Assembly (NCBI GenBank): GCA_040954595.2 | Contig: CM082577.2 | Coordinates: 5,580,001-5,644,000 of the forward strand | Direction: 5' to 3' | Length of the DNA stretch: 64,000 bases | From: Balanoglossus misakiensis | Lineage: Eukaryota > Hemichordata | Shown here: positions 34,333 through 46,600 of the stretch, one piece after another | Layout: each line of letters opens with the position of its first letter | Numbering within the stretch: position 1 is the stretch's first letter | Notes under the pieces: generated by a model | Database searches by the model: none | What the model was told of the DNA's origin: nothing | The model's input: only the letters and a program-made list of their open reading frames with translations | Program-made: the position numbers and the translations under genes

Positions 34333-35823
34333 GAAAAACATTTGTTTTGACACGAACCCCCTCGCTTGCTTCTTCATGTAAACTGACTATATCAAGGCAG
34401 GGGACGTTATGCAGTGTTTACCAGTACCTGTCAGATCTGCCAGAATGGACGAAAATATGGTTTATTATTTATATTTGTTTCTTTCAGTCCCTGCAGAATC
34501 TGGCTTTGTGAAGCAGGTGAAAAGAATTTCATGTAACTGTGCTGATTATTCATTTCAACTTGGCACAAGAACACTGTACTATAAATGCACTTATTAAAGT
34601 TTGTTTCATAATATGGGGTCAAACCTGACCTGTCCATCTGTGTGTGTGTAACTGTATGTGTGTGTGGCGATCAAAGCTTTGGAAATATTAAGGCACGCCT
34701 GGGTAAGAAGGCTGCAAAATTGCCATCAGCACATTCAGGTCTCAATATTCAGGAGTGACATCTTCTGCCTCAGATTCACCTGAGATTTAGAAGCATCTCA
34801 ATCAATACTATAAATTTGGTTTTAGGAGGAGGTAGTTTTGCCTTAGGGGCTGCAGTGAGCAGAGTTGAGTTACTCCCTATGTATTTATGTGTGCGTGCGT
34901 GCGTATGTATGATTCATGTATGTATACATTGTGGAATCCACCACCACAAAATGATCTAAAAACCACACCTGACCATTTAGTGTATATGTTTATTCTTGAA
35001 TTTAAATACAACAAATGCCATGGCTTGAGCAAAACTTAGATGATACAACAAGCTCAACAAGATCATTTGGGAAATCAAAATATACAAAGAATTAGATTTA
35101 CTCATCTAAATCATGAAAACAAACCGACAAGGACGTCAATGAGACAGATGAACTCCAAAGACCGCTCACAGAAAATCTACACATGGATCTAAGTATAAAA
35201 TTTTGATTGGCACAGCAGAAAACAAATTCCTTTTTAGTCGTCATTCGGCATTACCAATTTTGAATATGCCAATATATGGTTAAAATGGGTGTGTCTTAGT
35301 ATTCACATGACCATGCGGTGGTACACTTTTATTGTGTGACCACTGAAGTAAGAATCTGTTATGAGTGGCTATATTTACACAGGTCACCATATACAGTTAA
35401 CAGGACAAAATCATTCCTAGAGAATTGAGAATTTTTTATTCATCTGCTGTCAGTAACTCTAGATGTATCTCTATGTAAAGTTGGCCCAAGTTTGGAAAGA
35501 TTTCGCCTAGTTTTTCCACGGAAGATTTCAAAATGCTAGGTAGAAACTCTGTACATAATGAATGGTTCTGTTAAACTGAACGAAATTGGTTTATTTTTTG
35601 TTGGAATACCGTTGAAAAAAATGCATTTTGTATAAAAAAAATGTAAGACTACATAAAAACATTAAACTGCACTTATGTTGGTCCCAAGTGGAGAAAACAG
35701 AGGAAATGTTTGCTTGCGACCTCAGTCTTGCTGGAGACACTGCTAGGCCACGTCATTCTTGTGTTGAGTTTTGTTTTCCCCGCATCAACACTCAAGTTCT
35801 TATTTCCAAGATGGCAGCTGCTT
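34333..35823. other. Convergent 3' region of LRRC14-like gene and DNAL4
   Basis: An ATTAAA at 34593-34598 is a likely LRRC14-like polyadenylation signal. On the - strand, AATAAA at 35590-35595 (and 35435-35440) could serve DNAL4. Short open frames here (for example 35628-35846) run antisense to the DNAL4 3' end and look like noise. Confidence 0.6.
34593..34598 (+). terminator. Candidate polyadenylation signal of the LRRC14-like gene
   Basis: ATTAAA about 260 bp after the stop, followed by a T/G-rich stretch (GTTTGTTTCATAATATGGGG), the usual downstream context. Confidence 0.45.
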
Positions 35824-36925
35824 CTATGAGCACTTCCAGACTGTGATAGCTAGGTTACCGCCAAAGAACATGTAGATAATATTTTTAACTTCGTGCGTGA
35901 TCTCGAATCCGTAGCCTTCCCCGACAATGGCGTGCCACGACGACCCAAATTTCTTGTCCATGCTCTCCTTGATCATTTTCGCTGCATTCTGGAATGAAAA
36001 GAAAGGTAAAAACCGGTGTCAATCTTTTTAAGGGAATCATTACTGGAACAGTGCTACTGTCCTATACACATTGTGATGAACAGGATCCAGTGTTCATACG
36101 TGTATATCTCCAGGAGCTGTGTACGACAGGGTATCAATTATGATAATGCGGACGGTAACTACTGACTTACCTCGTTATTACTTGCAAACTTTTCACAGGC
36201 TGTTACACACAATTCCATGGCTTCTGTCCGCATTTCATCGTTCATATCCGAGTGCTGTAACAATCACCAAAAGGAAATAAAATCAGAACACTTGGCACTA
36301 ATGATTCGTCCAGCATCTGCTGCCCTCCCGCTAGATTCTTATCTACATACTCAAGGAGATTGGCTGCTTTTGAAACAAATCTTGAAACTTATTTGAGATG
36401 TCAAATATTATAACCTTGATTAAATTATGTGATAGCATTCAATATTCTGATTGTAAATTCACAGAATATTCAAATTTTTTCCTGATTCAGGCATTACACA
36501 AGTCCAGTACCAAAATGTACATTCCCCAGAGGCGCTCATGTGCACCACAGATTCTTTTCATTAGTCATCGTCTGTTTAATGTTAAATTAGCAATGAATAG
36601 TATGCAATGTGTCTGCTACTTTAGTTTTCAAATCACGTAAACTGGCTCTTCCCCGGACATGATGTACAACGCCGTTTGTGTTTGGGTAAACAAAACAACC
36701 GATCCGGATCACCATGTACAAAATGGTAAACAGATATTACCAAACAATGTTAATGGTTAGTATTCAGACGTAAAGCATACTACATATTATTATCCCAAGT
36801 ATTTTGACAGTGTATTTGTCAGTTAAAATTAACATTCGAAACATTACCCTGATCAGTGGATATGTTTGTAGCCTTCTGATATCGGTTTCCTTCTCTTCCT
36901 TCTTGCCTTCTGCTCCTTCTTCCAT
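35824..36925 (-). CDS. DNAL4: Dynein light chain 4, axonemal (DNAL4)
   Basis: Three exons on the - strand: 36925-36848, 36254-36171, 35988-35824, all phase 0, 108 aa (human 105). LC8-like light chain of axonemal outer-arm dynein, acting in motile cilia and flagella. The match to the human protein is close: MEEGAEGKKEE at the N-terminus, RRLQTYPLIR, HSDMNDEMRTEAMELCVTAC, KMIKESMDKKFGSSWH, GEGYGFEITHEVKN, and a C-terminus of TVWKCS then stop. The charged N-terminal segment is slightly longer than in vertebrates. An X-box-like site lies 154 bp upstream of the ATG. It is head-to-head with ENDOV. Confidence 0.97.
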
Positions 36926-37665
36926 GTTTCAAAATTGCTATGCACTTAAAACACACTAGAAGAATGTGACTGTGTCATAAAATGGACACAAACTTGTTCG
37001 CACGAACGATGAAACGGACAAAATTCAACGAAAACTTCTTCGAATCAAGTATCAGCAGCGGGCGATCGCGAACGGCTTGTTGTTCATGGTAACCAATAAA
37101 GAACCCTTAGCTCGGTGATTAAAGTATCACTATGGCTGCGAATGGAAGATTTTTTTTAGTTCGAAGCCTGTTTGTGCCATTTATTTTTTCAGTTAAACGT
37201 TTTGTTGTAATTTCGTATTTGAAATTTCTCTTTTTAAACAGAAAAATTTTCAAATATGTATCAAAATTAACCTTGTTTCGCACTTGGCTAAAAGGTAACA
37301 TTTGAAGAAAAGTTTATACGCATGTGCAGAAAGTTCCATGGCTGCGCCCATGGTTGTTCAGTGTTTACAAACGAGGCGAATAAATGCTGTTGCATAGTTT
37401 GTGGCACCACAATTGAACGTGTTACCAAGTACTCAGCTTTCAACTTTTGCGTCCGATGAAGTAGGCGCATCGGAGAAGGGTGTCGCAATCACGTTCAAAT
37501 ATTGTTGACAACAAACTAAACCCCAGAGTAATGAATCTCACGCAACAACAGTGAGAAACCTGGCTGGGATCATCACCCACTGGTTCAGTGCAAGTGTACA
37601 GGCAGAGGTACATGTTAGACTCTTGAATAAATACAGCAGCGCCGTATTACTTTTGCCGTGGCAAT
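36926..37665. promoter_or_regulatory. Divergent promoter region, DNAL4 / ENDOV
   Basis: The 740 bp between the divergent start codons include a GC-richer patch (about 37040-37080, with CGGGCGATCGCG), a CCAAT element directly after the X-box (37093-37097) and CCATGG-containing motifs near 37337-37353. Both genes probably share or abut promoters here. Confidence 0.55.
37079..37093. promoter_or_regulatory. X-box-like RFX site upstream of DNAL4
   Basis: GTTGTTCATGGTAAC fits RYYNYY-N3-RRNRAC with a good right half-site (GGTAAC) and is followed by CCAAT. It lies 154 bp upstream of the DNAL4 ATG, within the range usual for X-boxes of ciliary genes. The degenerate consensus is common by chance, so position and target gene carry most of the weight. 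Confidence 0.5.
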
Positions 37666-40600
37666 ATGGCAAGTAACAGTGATGAAAGTAAGAGCATTGG
37701 CGTTTCTGAGACCATCGCCCAGGCTAAAAGTAAAACCGAGGCCGAAAGTCGAGCAGAAATAGCCGACGAATTACGTGAGAAGTGGGAAAGGTAAGACGGG
37801 TTTGTGTCTCTGCACATGCATCCCCAATCACATCTTCACTCATATAGTCACGTGTCATGCCCGGGGACGTTGTGATTGTTCCCACTCGTCCACTTTTTGG
37901 GGGTGGGTGGGGTGGAAGGGGTAGAATAGTACATGTACTACTAAGGTAGCATAGCCATTGCCTTTCAAACATTCTCCCGCCCATTTGTAACTTGAATCAA
38001 CCCAGTCTTTTATTGTCTTGAAAACATTATCCACCCATTTGTCATTTGACACTGTCACCCTTTTCACACCCACCCTCATGTACCCTCGGCCCATCCCAAA
38101 ATAATGGTATTGTCTGAGGGTCAATTTCTCCAGGCAATTGAACCCTCATAGTCACACCCCTTCAACCCACCCTAAAATATTGGTATTGTCCAGGGGTTAG
38201 CCAGGTGTTCAATCAATATTGAACATATCTGGTAGAAACTTGCATTGTACTTGCATGATACTACTATAAATGGAGATTTGAAATTTATGACTTTTTATAC
38301 TTGGGGGAAACAGTCATTGCCAGGATTTTAGTGGACAGGAGAGTTATTACAGTTTTTGTGTTTGCATGTAAAATAAAAACACAGCCAAACTCAAGACAAG
38401 AAGTTTTTTTTATCAAGCAGACTGCAGGCTTTTAACAAACACACACACACACACATACCCATGCATACATATACATATACATGTACAATACATTGTATCC
38501 ATATTGTACCAGTATGTATACCGGTACATACATGTACATAACATATGTATATACAAAGAACTGAATGAAGCCAGCATGTAAACAAAATGAAAGAAGTCAA
38601 CACACTACGACAAACAAATGATAATTATAACATTACTGAATTTCTTTTATGAAAAAATGAGATTGTGAAATCACAACTCTGACACCAATCTTGTTGAGGG
38701 CTAAAACTTCAGTGCTTTTACTATCAGTGCTGAACTAGTGAGGGGTACTGTTTTCCGCACAAATTAAATTTAATTTCACAGTGGACAACTAAAGAACTTG
38801 AGTGAAGTGATTCTAATTTTTATATTTTTTTTTCACAGAGAACAGATAGAGCTGAAAAGGAAGATGATCATAGCGAACACACAATCTTGGCAAAAGAGTG
38901 ATGCCTTTGATGGTTTGGAGTATATTGGAGGAGTTGATCTGTCGTTTGTGAAAGGGGATAACATCAATGCATGTGCATCACTCATTGTTTGCTCATATCC
39001 ACAGCTACAAGTAAGAGATCTCTAATACACCATTTCTGAGTAAAAATGAATAATTTATTATTACATGCAAATATTGTAATTATTTAAAGGTCTCATGTCA
39101 TGCTTTGGAAAGTTTTCATTTTTCCACATCAAAAGCTCACCTAAGGTACTTGTCTATGCATTGCCTATTGTGTCGGTTCCGAAAAATGTGCGCGAATGCC
39201 GGAATTTGCCCCCTTTTTTCATGCCTGTGATCAGGGAGCCACTTCGCACTCGAGCCAGGCGAAGGTATTTGCATATGGACAAACAAGTACACTACATCTT
39301 AGTGTACCATTCTGCTAACAGTATGGTGTAATTAGCGGTCCATGCGTAATTAAGTCCACAGACAAAGACAAGCTATATAAACAGTGTTCAAAGCAAAGGA
39401 AGCCCTTGTTTCACATTACAGGCAGAGGATTTGCGAAGGTGTGAAAGACTATTTGTCCACATCAAGATAAGCCTTCGACTGAACTTCGAAAAGCCGAAAA
39501 AACTCGACTGAGTTGGGTTAGGGGTACACGCCCACCCGCCACTTTTACTTGCTTGTTATCTAAGCACAAGGGGCAAAACGCATTGCAAGATAGTAACATA
39601 CGTTAACTTCAAGACCCAAATAGTGATTTTACGCGTGGTTGTATAGGGCATGGCATGGGACCTTTAAATATACATAGCAGCTCATCAAATTATTCAAATA
39701 TACATTGCAGGTTGTTTATTCCGACTGCACCATGGTGAAATTGACAGCTCCGTACATTCCAGGGTTTCTTGCATTCAGAGAAGTGGAATTTCTTGCAGAT
39801 TGTGTATCTCGGCTGAAGAAACACAAGCCTGAGTTTTCTCCTCAGGTGAGATTTTCTTTGCATGTTCCTTTAATTAAAAATGATGTGAAAATTGGCTTTA
39901 CTCTTTTCATTTTGAATAATGATCAAATATAACATGTTTAATTGAGTGAGAATAAATTTGTCTTTAAGCAACAAAGTCTCTCTCGCTGCCCTTTTTCCAT
40001 TAATTATGTTTGATACTGTTTATGTTATTCCGCATGTGGATGTATGGTGAATAAACGTTTTACCACACACAACTTCCATCTCAGAGAGAGAGTAAAAATC
40101 TAGCCAAAATGAATAAACGGTAGAGACCGATTAATCTGTTCAAATATGTGTGTACGCAATAGGAATAATGAATTGTTCCATATCTTTGTCAGGTTATCCT
40201 TGTTGATGGCAATGGTATGTTGCATCCAAAAGGTGAGTCTCATCTTAGTGTTTCAGTACACGGAATAAAACACCATTAACCATTTTGTGAGGTTATCTTG
40301 AAAGTATGGTGAAGTATGCGTAAATACATACATGCAGCTGACGGCAATGCCCAGAGCTCTTTAAATGTTTGATGGCCCACTTCAGAGATTTTTTGTGATA
40401 TTCTCATATTTTGGTACATTTGACACCTTTGTCATAGCTTTTCATGTGATAATTGCGATTTTTTTTGTATGGACAATATTGCACAATTTCCAACAGAATC
40501 TTACGTAATTATCCTCCTGTTTTTGTATTTTATTTTTGTTTATGTACTCCATCCACTCTTCTTGTATGGAACAGAATTTGGCGTAGCTTGTCATCTGGGT

Positions 40601-43600
40601 GTTGTGACCGATATTCCCTGTGTTGGAGTGGCCAAGAAACTGTTCCAGGTTGATGGACTTGAGAAAAATGCAACACATCTAGAAAAGGTATGAAATGATG
40701 AGAACCTATATAAGAATGATGAGCAATTTATTATCGCCAAATGTTTGTATTATAAGGGAAATTCATGAGAGTGTCAGCAGTGTCAGCAGTCTCTATCAAT
40801 TGGCAATTTTATATGACTAGCGCCACCTATGTTTAGTTTCATAAAATCTTTCTTTGAACAATGCCTCCTGTACTGAAAAGTCACCAGTAATGTGATAGCG
40901 CCACCACTCAAACAAAATTGACGTTTCTTTCCTTTTTGTTCTATTTCCAATTTACTAAATTCAGTCAAAAGGTGATGTACGCGAAAGGAAATTTGGAACA
41001 AAGAGAACGGAAATTAACCTCGCAACATGATCTTTATTAAAAAAGAACGATGTGTCTTCATTTTATGTCCCGATTCTTTGCTGATGGCATTTAAAGCTCG
41101 TGCCCAATGTCTCTCAAGATCCATTTTTTTCAATCTGAGCGATATACCGGTATACCTTAATTCAATCATGCTCAGTTGTAGGCAGGAAATGTAGACTATT
41201 AGTATTAGGTTCTGTTGTTGGTGGCTGAGTTTCAGTGGTATTATATTTACGTAATGTACTTCGTGTCCCTACAGATCAGCCAGCTCAAAGACGGCGGTGA
41301 TAAATTCCCACTAATTGCTGCCTCGGGTCAAATTCTTGGAATGGTCAGTAACAATTTTTATTGCTTTTAATATAAAGTGAATAATTCCACTGGTACTTTC
41401 CCCAATTTTACCTCGGCAGTATTTACCGGGTACCCGTGTCCCTCACGGTACCTCACCCATTTGCCCTGGCCGTGCCCCCACCTACCATCGTGGAATTTTT
41501 CAGAGGAATGACGATGTTCAGTGAAAGTGACATCAGACGCGTAGATGCGTAGGAGAGGATAGGATGTTGACTTTTGAATTGGGATCTCACATCACGCAAA
41601 GCAGTTGTTGCCGATTTTATGGCATTCTAGCATATATCCATAGTATCAACTGTAAGTGTTTTATACAGACTCTGAAAAGAATAAACAAATGAACGAAATC
41701 TGCCTGTTGGCTGGAAATAGCTTGAAGTTATCAACATTCATATTTGGAGCTCTGGTTAAGACGTCCATAAAACAATAAACAGTATTTTGATACAGTACGC
41801 TGCAATTCGTCGCTGATAAACCCACAAATTGTAATTTTGTTCATAACTTCTATTAAGCACTGAAAAAATGTGATTTATAAAAAGTGATAAATTTTGACAG
41901 CTCGGGGAAAATATGAACAAGTATATGGTATTGATCTGTCTTATAGAAAGGGGAAGCTTGCAGTTTTGTCAGATTATCAGAAAACTATATTGAAGGCATG
42001 GGCATATCTATTTTTAAGAACAGGTTTTCATCGTATTTCGTTCGAGAAATAACATTGTTAGCAACAACAGATGTGATTAATGGCCACAGCTGGGGATTGC
42101 AGCCGGAGAATAGTTTTGCTGATTTGATATCCGATCCGAATTTCACACATGCTTACTGGTCATGTACACTGAGCTCATCAAATTATCATTGTACATGTAG
42201 GTCTATAGCTGCTGAGCAGTTTAGCACATGATTATGTACTTGCAGCCAATTTGAAAAACTATAATTTTAGCTAAAAATAGATGATTTTGGCAATGATATT
42301 CAGCTCTAATTGATTGTGATACTGCTAGAAAAATAGAAAACTCAAAGATTAAAACAAGTTTAGGCAATCGCGTGATATTTATGTTTGATAGTTCATGGAA
42401 ACATTGCCTCGAATCTAGTTACTGACCTCACAGTGTTAAAGCTTGAAATTCCCCATCGGGAAAATTGCTACACAAGAACTCGCGATTCTGTTGGAATCAT
42501 CTTGTTAGCGTCTGTAATCGCTGTCAGTTTTTCTGTCAGTGATAAGGACGTATCGTATTGAACTACTTAGAGTGAAGACAATTTAAACATCATACTGTGT
42601 TAATGGCTTAGCGTCAATTATGCAGGTGAAGTATCACATTGTACTGTCTATGATCAAACACAGTAGACCTTTTAAAATCATCTGAAACGGTAGATATCAG
42701 ACGCGGGTAGAAAATTAAACATTTTCAGCAAAATCTTAAGAGTACAGAGATAAAGACCGGTTTGTTTTTACAGTCAATTTTTTACATACCTGCTGAGTAT
42801 AAATGCCTTGTTTAGGAAACCTTGTCGATTCTGAGTGAGTGTGTTTACATTGCACGCCACTGGGACCGAATGCAAATATGTAGCAATCAATGCAAACTCA
42901 AGTACTCCTAAATGTAAACAACAGAGTGAAACTGCCTGTGTTCTTTTTGTGATCACAGCATTACAATTTCGTCAATTACGGCATTAGCAATTATGACATT
43001 AGCAAGGGGGCGAGCTCTAAGGCCTCTGCGTGAACTTTTAAACTACCGGGCTAAAATGTGTTTATTTAGATAGCATCTTTTAATGGGACATTACTGATGC
43101 ATTCAATAAACATTGAATGTCCCTCGTGGACAGCGGGAACAGTCTTAGCTTTAAGCCGAGCGTGTTTATCTTGCCGGGCACCCTCCTTTAATATGTCCCT
43201 ATGGCAGCTAGCTAGGGGCAAGAATTCGATTGGTTGATCTCTGAATTGACAAGCCCAAATGTCGATTGTGCAGTTGTAAATTGCCTGGGAGCATCCGCTA
43301 AGAGCCAAGCACAAATTCCAATTGTTGCACTCAGATATACACACACTTGAGGCAGAACATGAGAGGATTCGGGGAAATAATATTTGGAGACCTCTTTAAT
43401 GTGGTAATGAACTTTGCTCAATGGAAAACGCTATCTCTGGCAAGTGCATATACTGTTATCCAGCCATCTCTGTTGCATGGGTAGAGTTGACTTTTCAGAG
43501 CCCTCTGAGTCAGAGCCCCTCAGAGCCCTCTGAAGTTTCAGAACCTCAGAACCCGGACCATGTACTAACTGCGTTCCACTTGAAAATCATCATATGAATC

Positions 43601-46600
43601 ACAATTAAGCTCTAGAGTATCTCAGGAGTTGTAGAATGTGTACGCACCATAAGCTGGAGTTGCTGAAATAAATCACTAGACAATTAAGGAAAGTTTCTGT
43701 TAATCATTTCAAAATTGTGCGCGTGTGGGTGTGTGTATGTATTTTGTCCAATTTCGAACATGTGTGGACACAGACCAAATCTACTATCCCCAGGGAGGAT
43801 TCCACTATTCTAACCGTAGCCAGGTCCCAGAGTCACTTTGTTGGACACCGAATCGACCAGGCTTTCAGAAGCATGGAGGAATCTTCACGCCATAAAATAG
43901 AGATTTTCTCCTCCTTCATCGCAGATGTTTTTTGTGACAGCTGAGCTATCTTTTTCTCGTCTTGCGTTGTTTTCTTTGACAGTTGGAGCAACATGTACCG
44001 TGGAAAAGAAATGCCAGAAAGTGTTGACCGAATTGTAAGTTTTCATTAAACTGCCTGGCATAGTTGTTTCACCGGTCAGTTCCCACGTACAGGAATGTTA
44101 CTGTGGAGTGGTGTACGCTTTGGAAAATAAATCACCGAACATTTATGTCCTCGTGTTGTTTAATGACCGCAGTTTTCAACATATTGGGGAGAAATTTAAA
44201 CAGTTGCCAATGTGTGTCCATTTATCAGTTTTATTTATGTATATGCTTTTTCCTCTATTACCGTACCAATCTTTTTCTTTTTCTGACTAATATGCAAATT
44301 TGTTTACTCATCTGTATGTGTCAGTACATTTATTTCTGGGACTTGTTCAGAGGAAGAGTTTCATCTCCGTGTGTGGGACAATCATACCCCAAAATTTTGT
44401 GAAAAAATTAAAGAAATTTCAGAATTTGTTATCGTACATGTACAGGTTAATTTGCATAGTTGAACAACAGAAACAGTGGAGTATAGATGTCATCATTATC
44501 GTGATCTCCATCATATACCTTAGTCATGATTAATAAACAGATCGACGTTACAAGGACACTTTGTTTGCTACGCCTCGAGTTCTCTGCGGCATAATTACAT
44601 CACGACTTCTTCTGAGCCACAAAACGCGCAATAATTCAAGGGCCCTGGACCCCACACGCACACCGAGTTAATGCTGATGGTGACCTCGTGGAATTGTTAT
44701 ATGTCACCAGCGTTGGTGATGAAATTAGTCTCAGTGACGTGTATATATAACCACATAAGTGTCACTGACGCGGAAGAAAAATCCTTGACGTTTATTTCTC
44801 AAGTACGTGTAATTTTCAAGAATGAGAATTTGATGTGAAGAGTCTCTGTGCTACTGAATGAGTGTTACTCTCCACTGTGCAGTGGCTGATAATTTACTTA
44901 CAGTGCGATTTTATTGAGTTGGTTGAGGCAGGGGACTGTCCAGATGCAGTGCATGGTTATCACATTCCATAGCCTTAGATATGAAATTTTGAGAAAACAC
45001 TGTTGCAATATTGTCATTTTCTTGAAATTTTCACAAAAGGTGCCAGAATAGAAGCTTTTTTAATATATGATATAAACAAACTCTATGTCACCATACATGA
45101 TTTTTTGATAGAGCTGTTCAGATGTTTTATTTGAGCAAATTGTGAGAGAATAGTTGTTTTATTTGAGCAAATTGTGAATTTTGAAGCGTGAAGAAAAATG
45201 TGAGACATGATTGTTTTTTAGTAGCTACTGACTTGCAATTTTGCATTTCACTTCAACTGATTAAAACAAAAATAATAAAATAAAAGTTCGAAATAAGAAT
45301 AAAGCAATATATTAAATATATGTAATAATACATTTTATAAAATTTATTTGGAGTATCATCTTGAACAACTGCAACTTTATAAAGTAGTGGTGCCAGGTGT
45401 CTGGAGTGGCATGAGCGTACTTTGCTTGAATTTTACACCTGTCAAGACTGATCCCAGAATGTAAAAATCCAGCTGTAATCCGGTGAAGTCGCTGAATTCC
45501 TGTCTGTGTCAGAGTGAGGAATGCCGGCATTTATCATTCAGTAACAGGTGTGTCTTGTTTGGATATATAGTCACCATTATGTAAAGATCCTGTAAAATGT
45601 TTACAGGCTTCATTAGTTAGCAAAGAGTTGTTGTGTCTTGCTTGAAAGTCATTGTTCATCATATAAATCACAAGGCATGCAGGGAAATTAAGTCATGAAA
45701 TAAATGCACCGTATTGAAGCTGCATTGCTGGACAAGTACAGGTTAGCCTGTATTACAGCTAGGGTTACTGCATATGCACAATCTCTACCTAAGGTTGCTG
45801 ACATGCATAAACTTAAAATTTTAAAAGCCATTCGACAAGGTATTTGACTTTTTGATTTTTGACCATTTCTACATTTTTTCCATTACATTGTACCATAAAA
45901 CCTGTGATTGTACTGACAACCTCTCTTCCTGGACATGTGCATTGTGTAGTCTGCTGCCACTGTGCAGTTTAAACAGGAAAGAATAGTAGACAAATGCAAA
46001 GAGGGGGTATTACAGAGATTTAGGCGAGGAGACATTTGGAGACAAAGAGACAGAAAGATTTTAAGGTGACAGCAGTGGAGAAGTTCTCACTTTGCATGTT
46101 TCTGAGAATTAAAGCGACTGAGCCACAATGTATCAGCTTTTCAATCAGTACCGGTAATAAAATAAACCGTGACCTTGAGTTTCAGCACACCTTGTTTTTA
46201 CGAAGGAAAGCAGCAGAAACCTGTCCATGGTAAATTGCTTTGACACGGTAAATTGACATACATGACATGTCTACAACGTCGTGAAATTGCATTTGAAATT
46301 TAATTTTCCACCTGTTGAATTCGCAAGTTCACTGTCTTGCGTGAATTGTGCACCGAATGAAAAGTCATGGCAGGTTTAATTCGATACATGTTTCAAATAT
46401 TGGTTGTAATTACAGTGTACAACCAATTTTGTAAAAAAAATTGGATTCAACTCAAAATTGAAAGGTGGAAATCATATGACATTACAAAACGCACCGAAAG
46501 TGTATTTCTTTATTGTGAGGAGTGGATGGAGTTTATAATACTCACATATTGCCTACAGCGGTAGACTTCTGTGTGTGACTAAAATATAACAGAGTCTGGC

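Noticed and set aside
43085-43124. Short hairpin GGGACATT...AATGTCCC with inner CATTCAAT/ATTGAATG
   Set aside because: Arms of 8 bp are weak evidence; kept only as a note.
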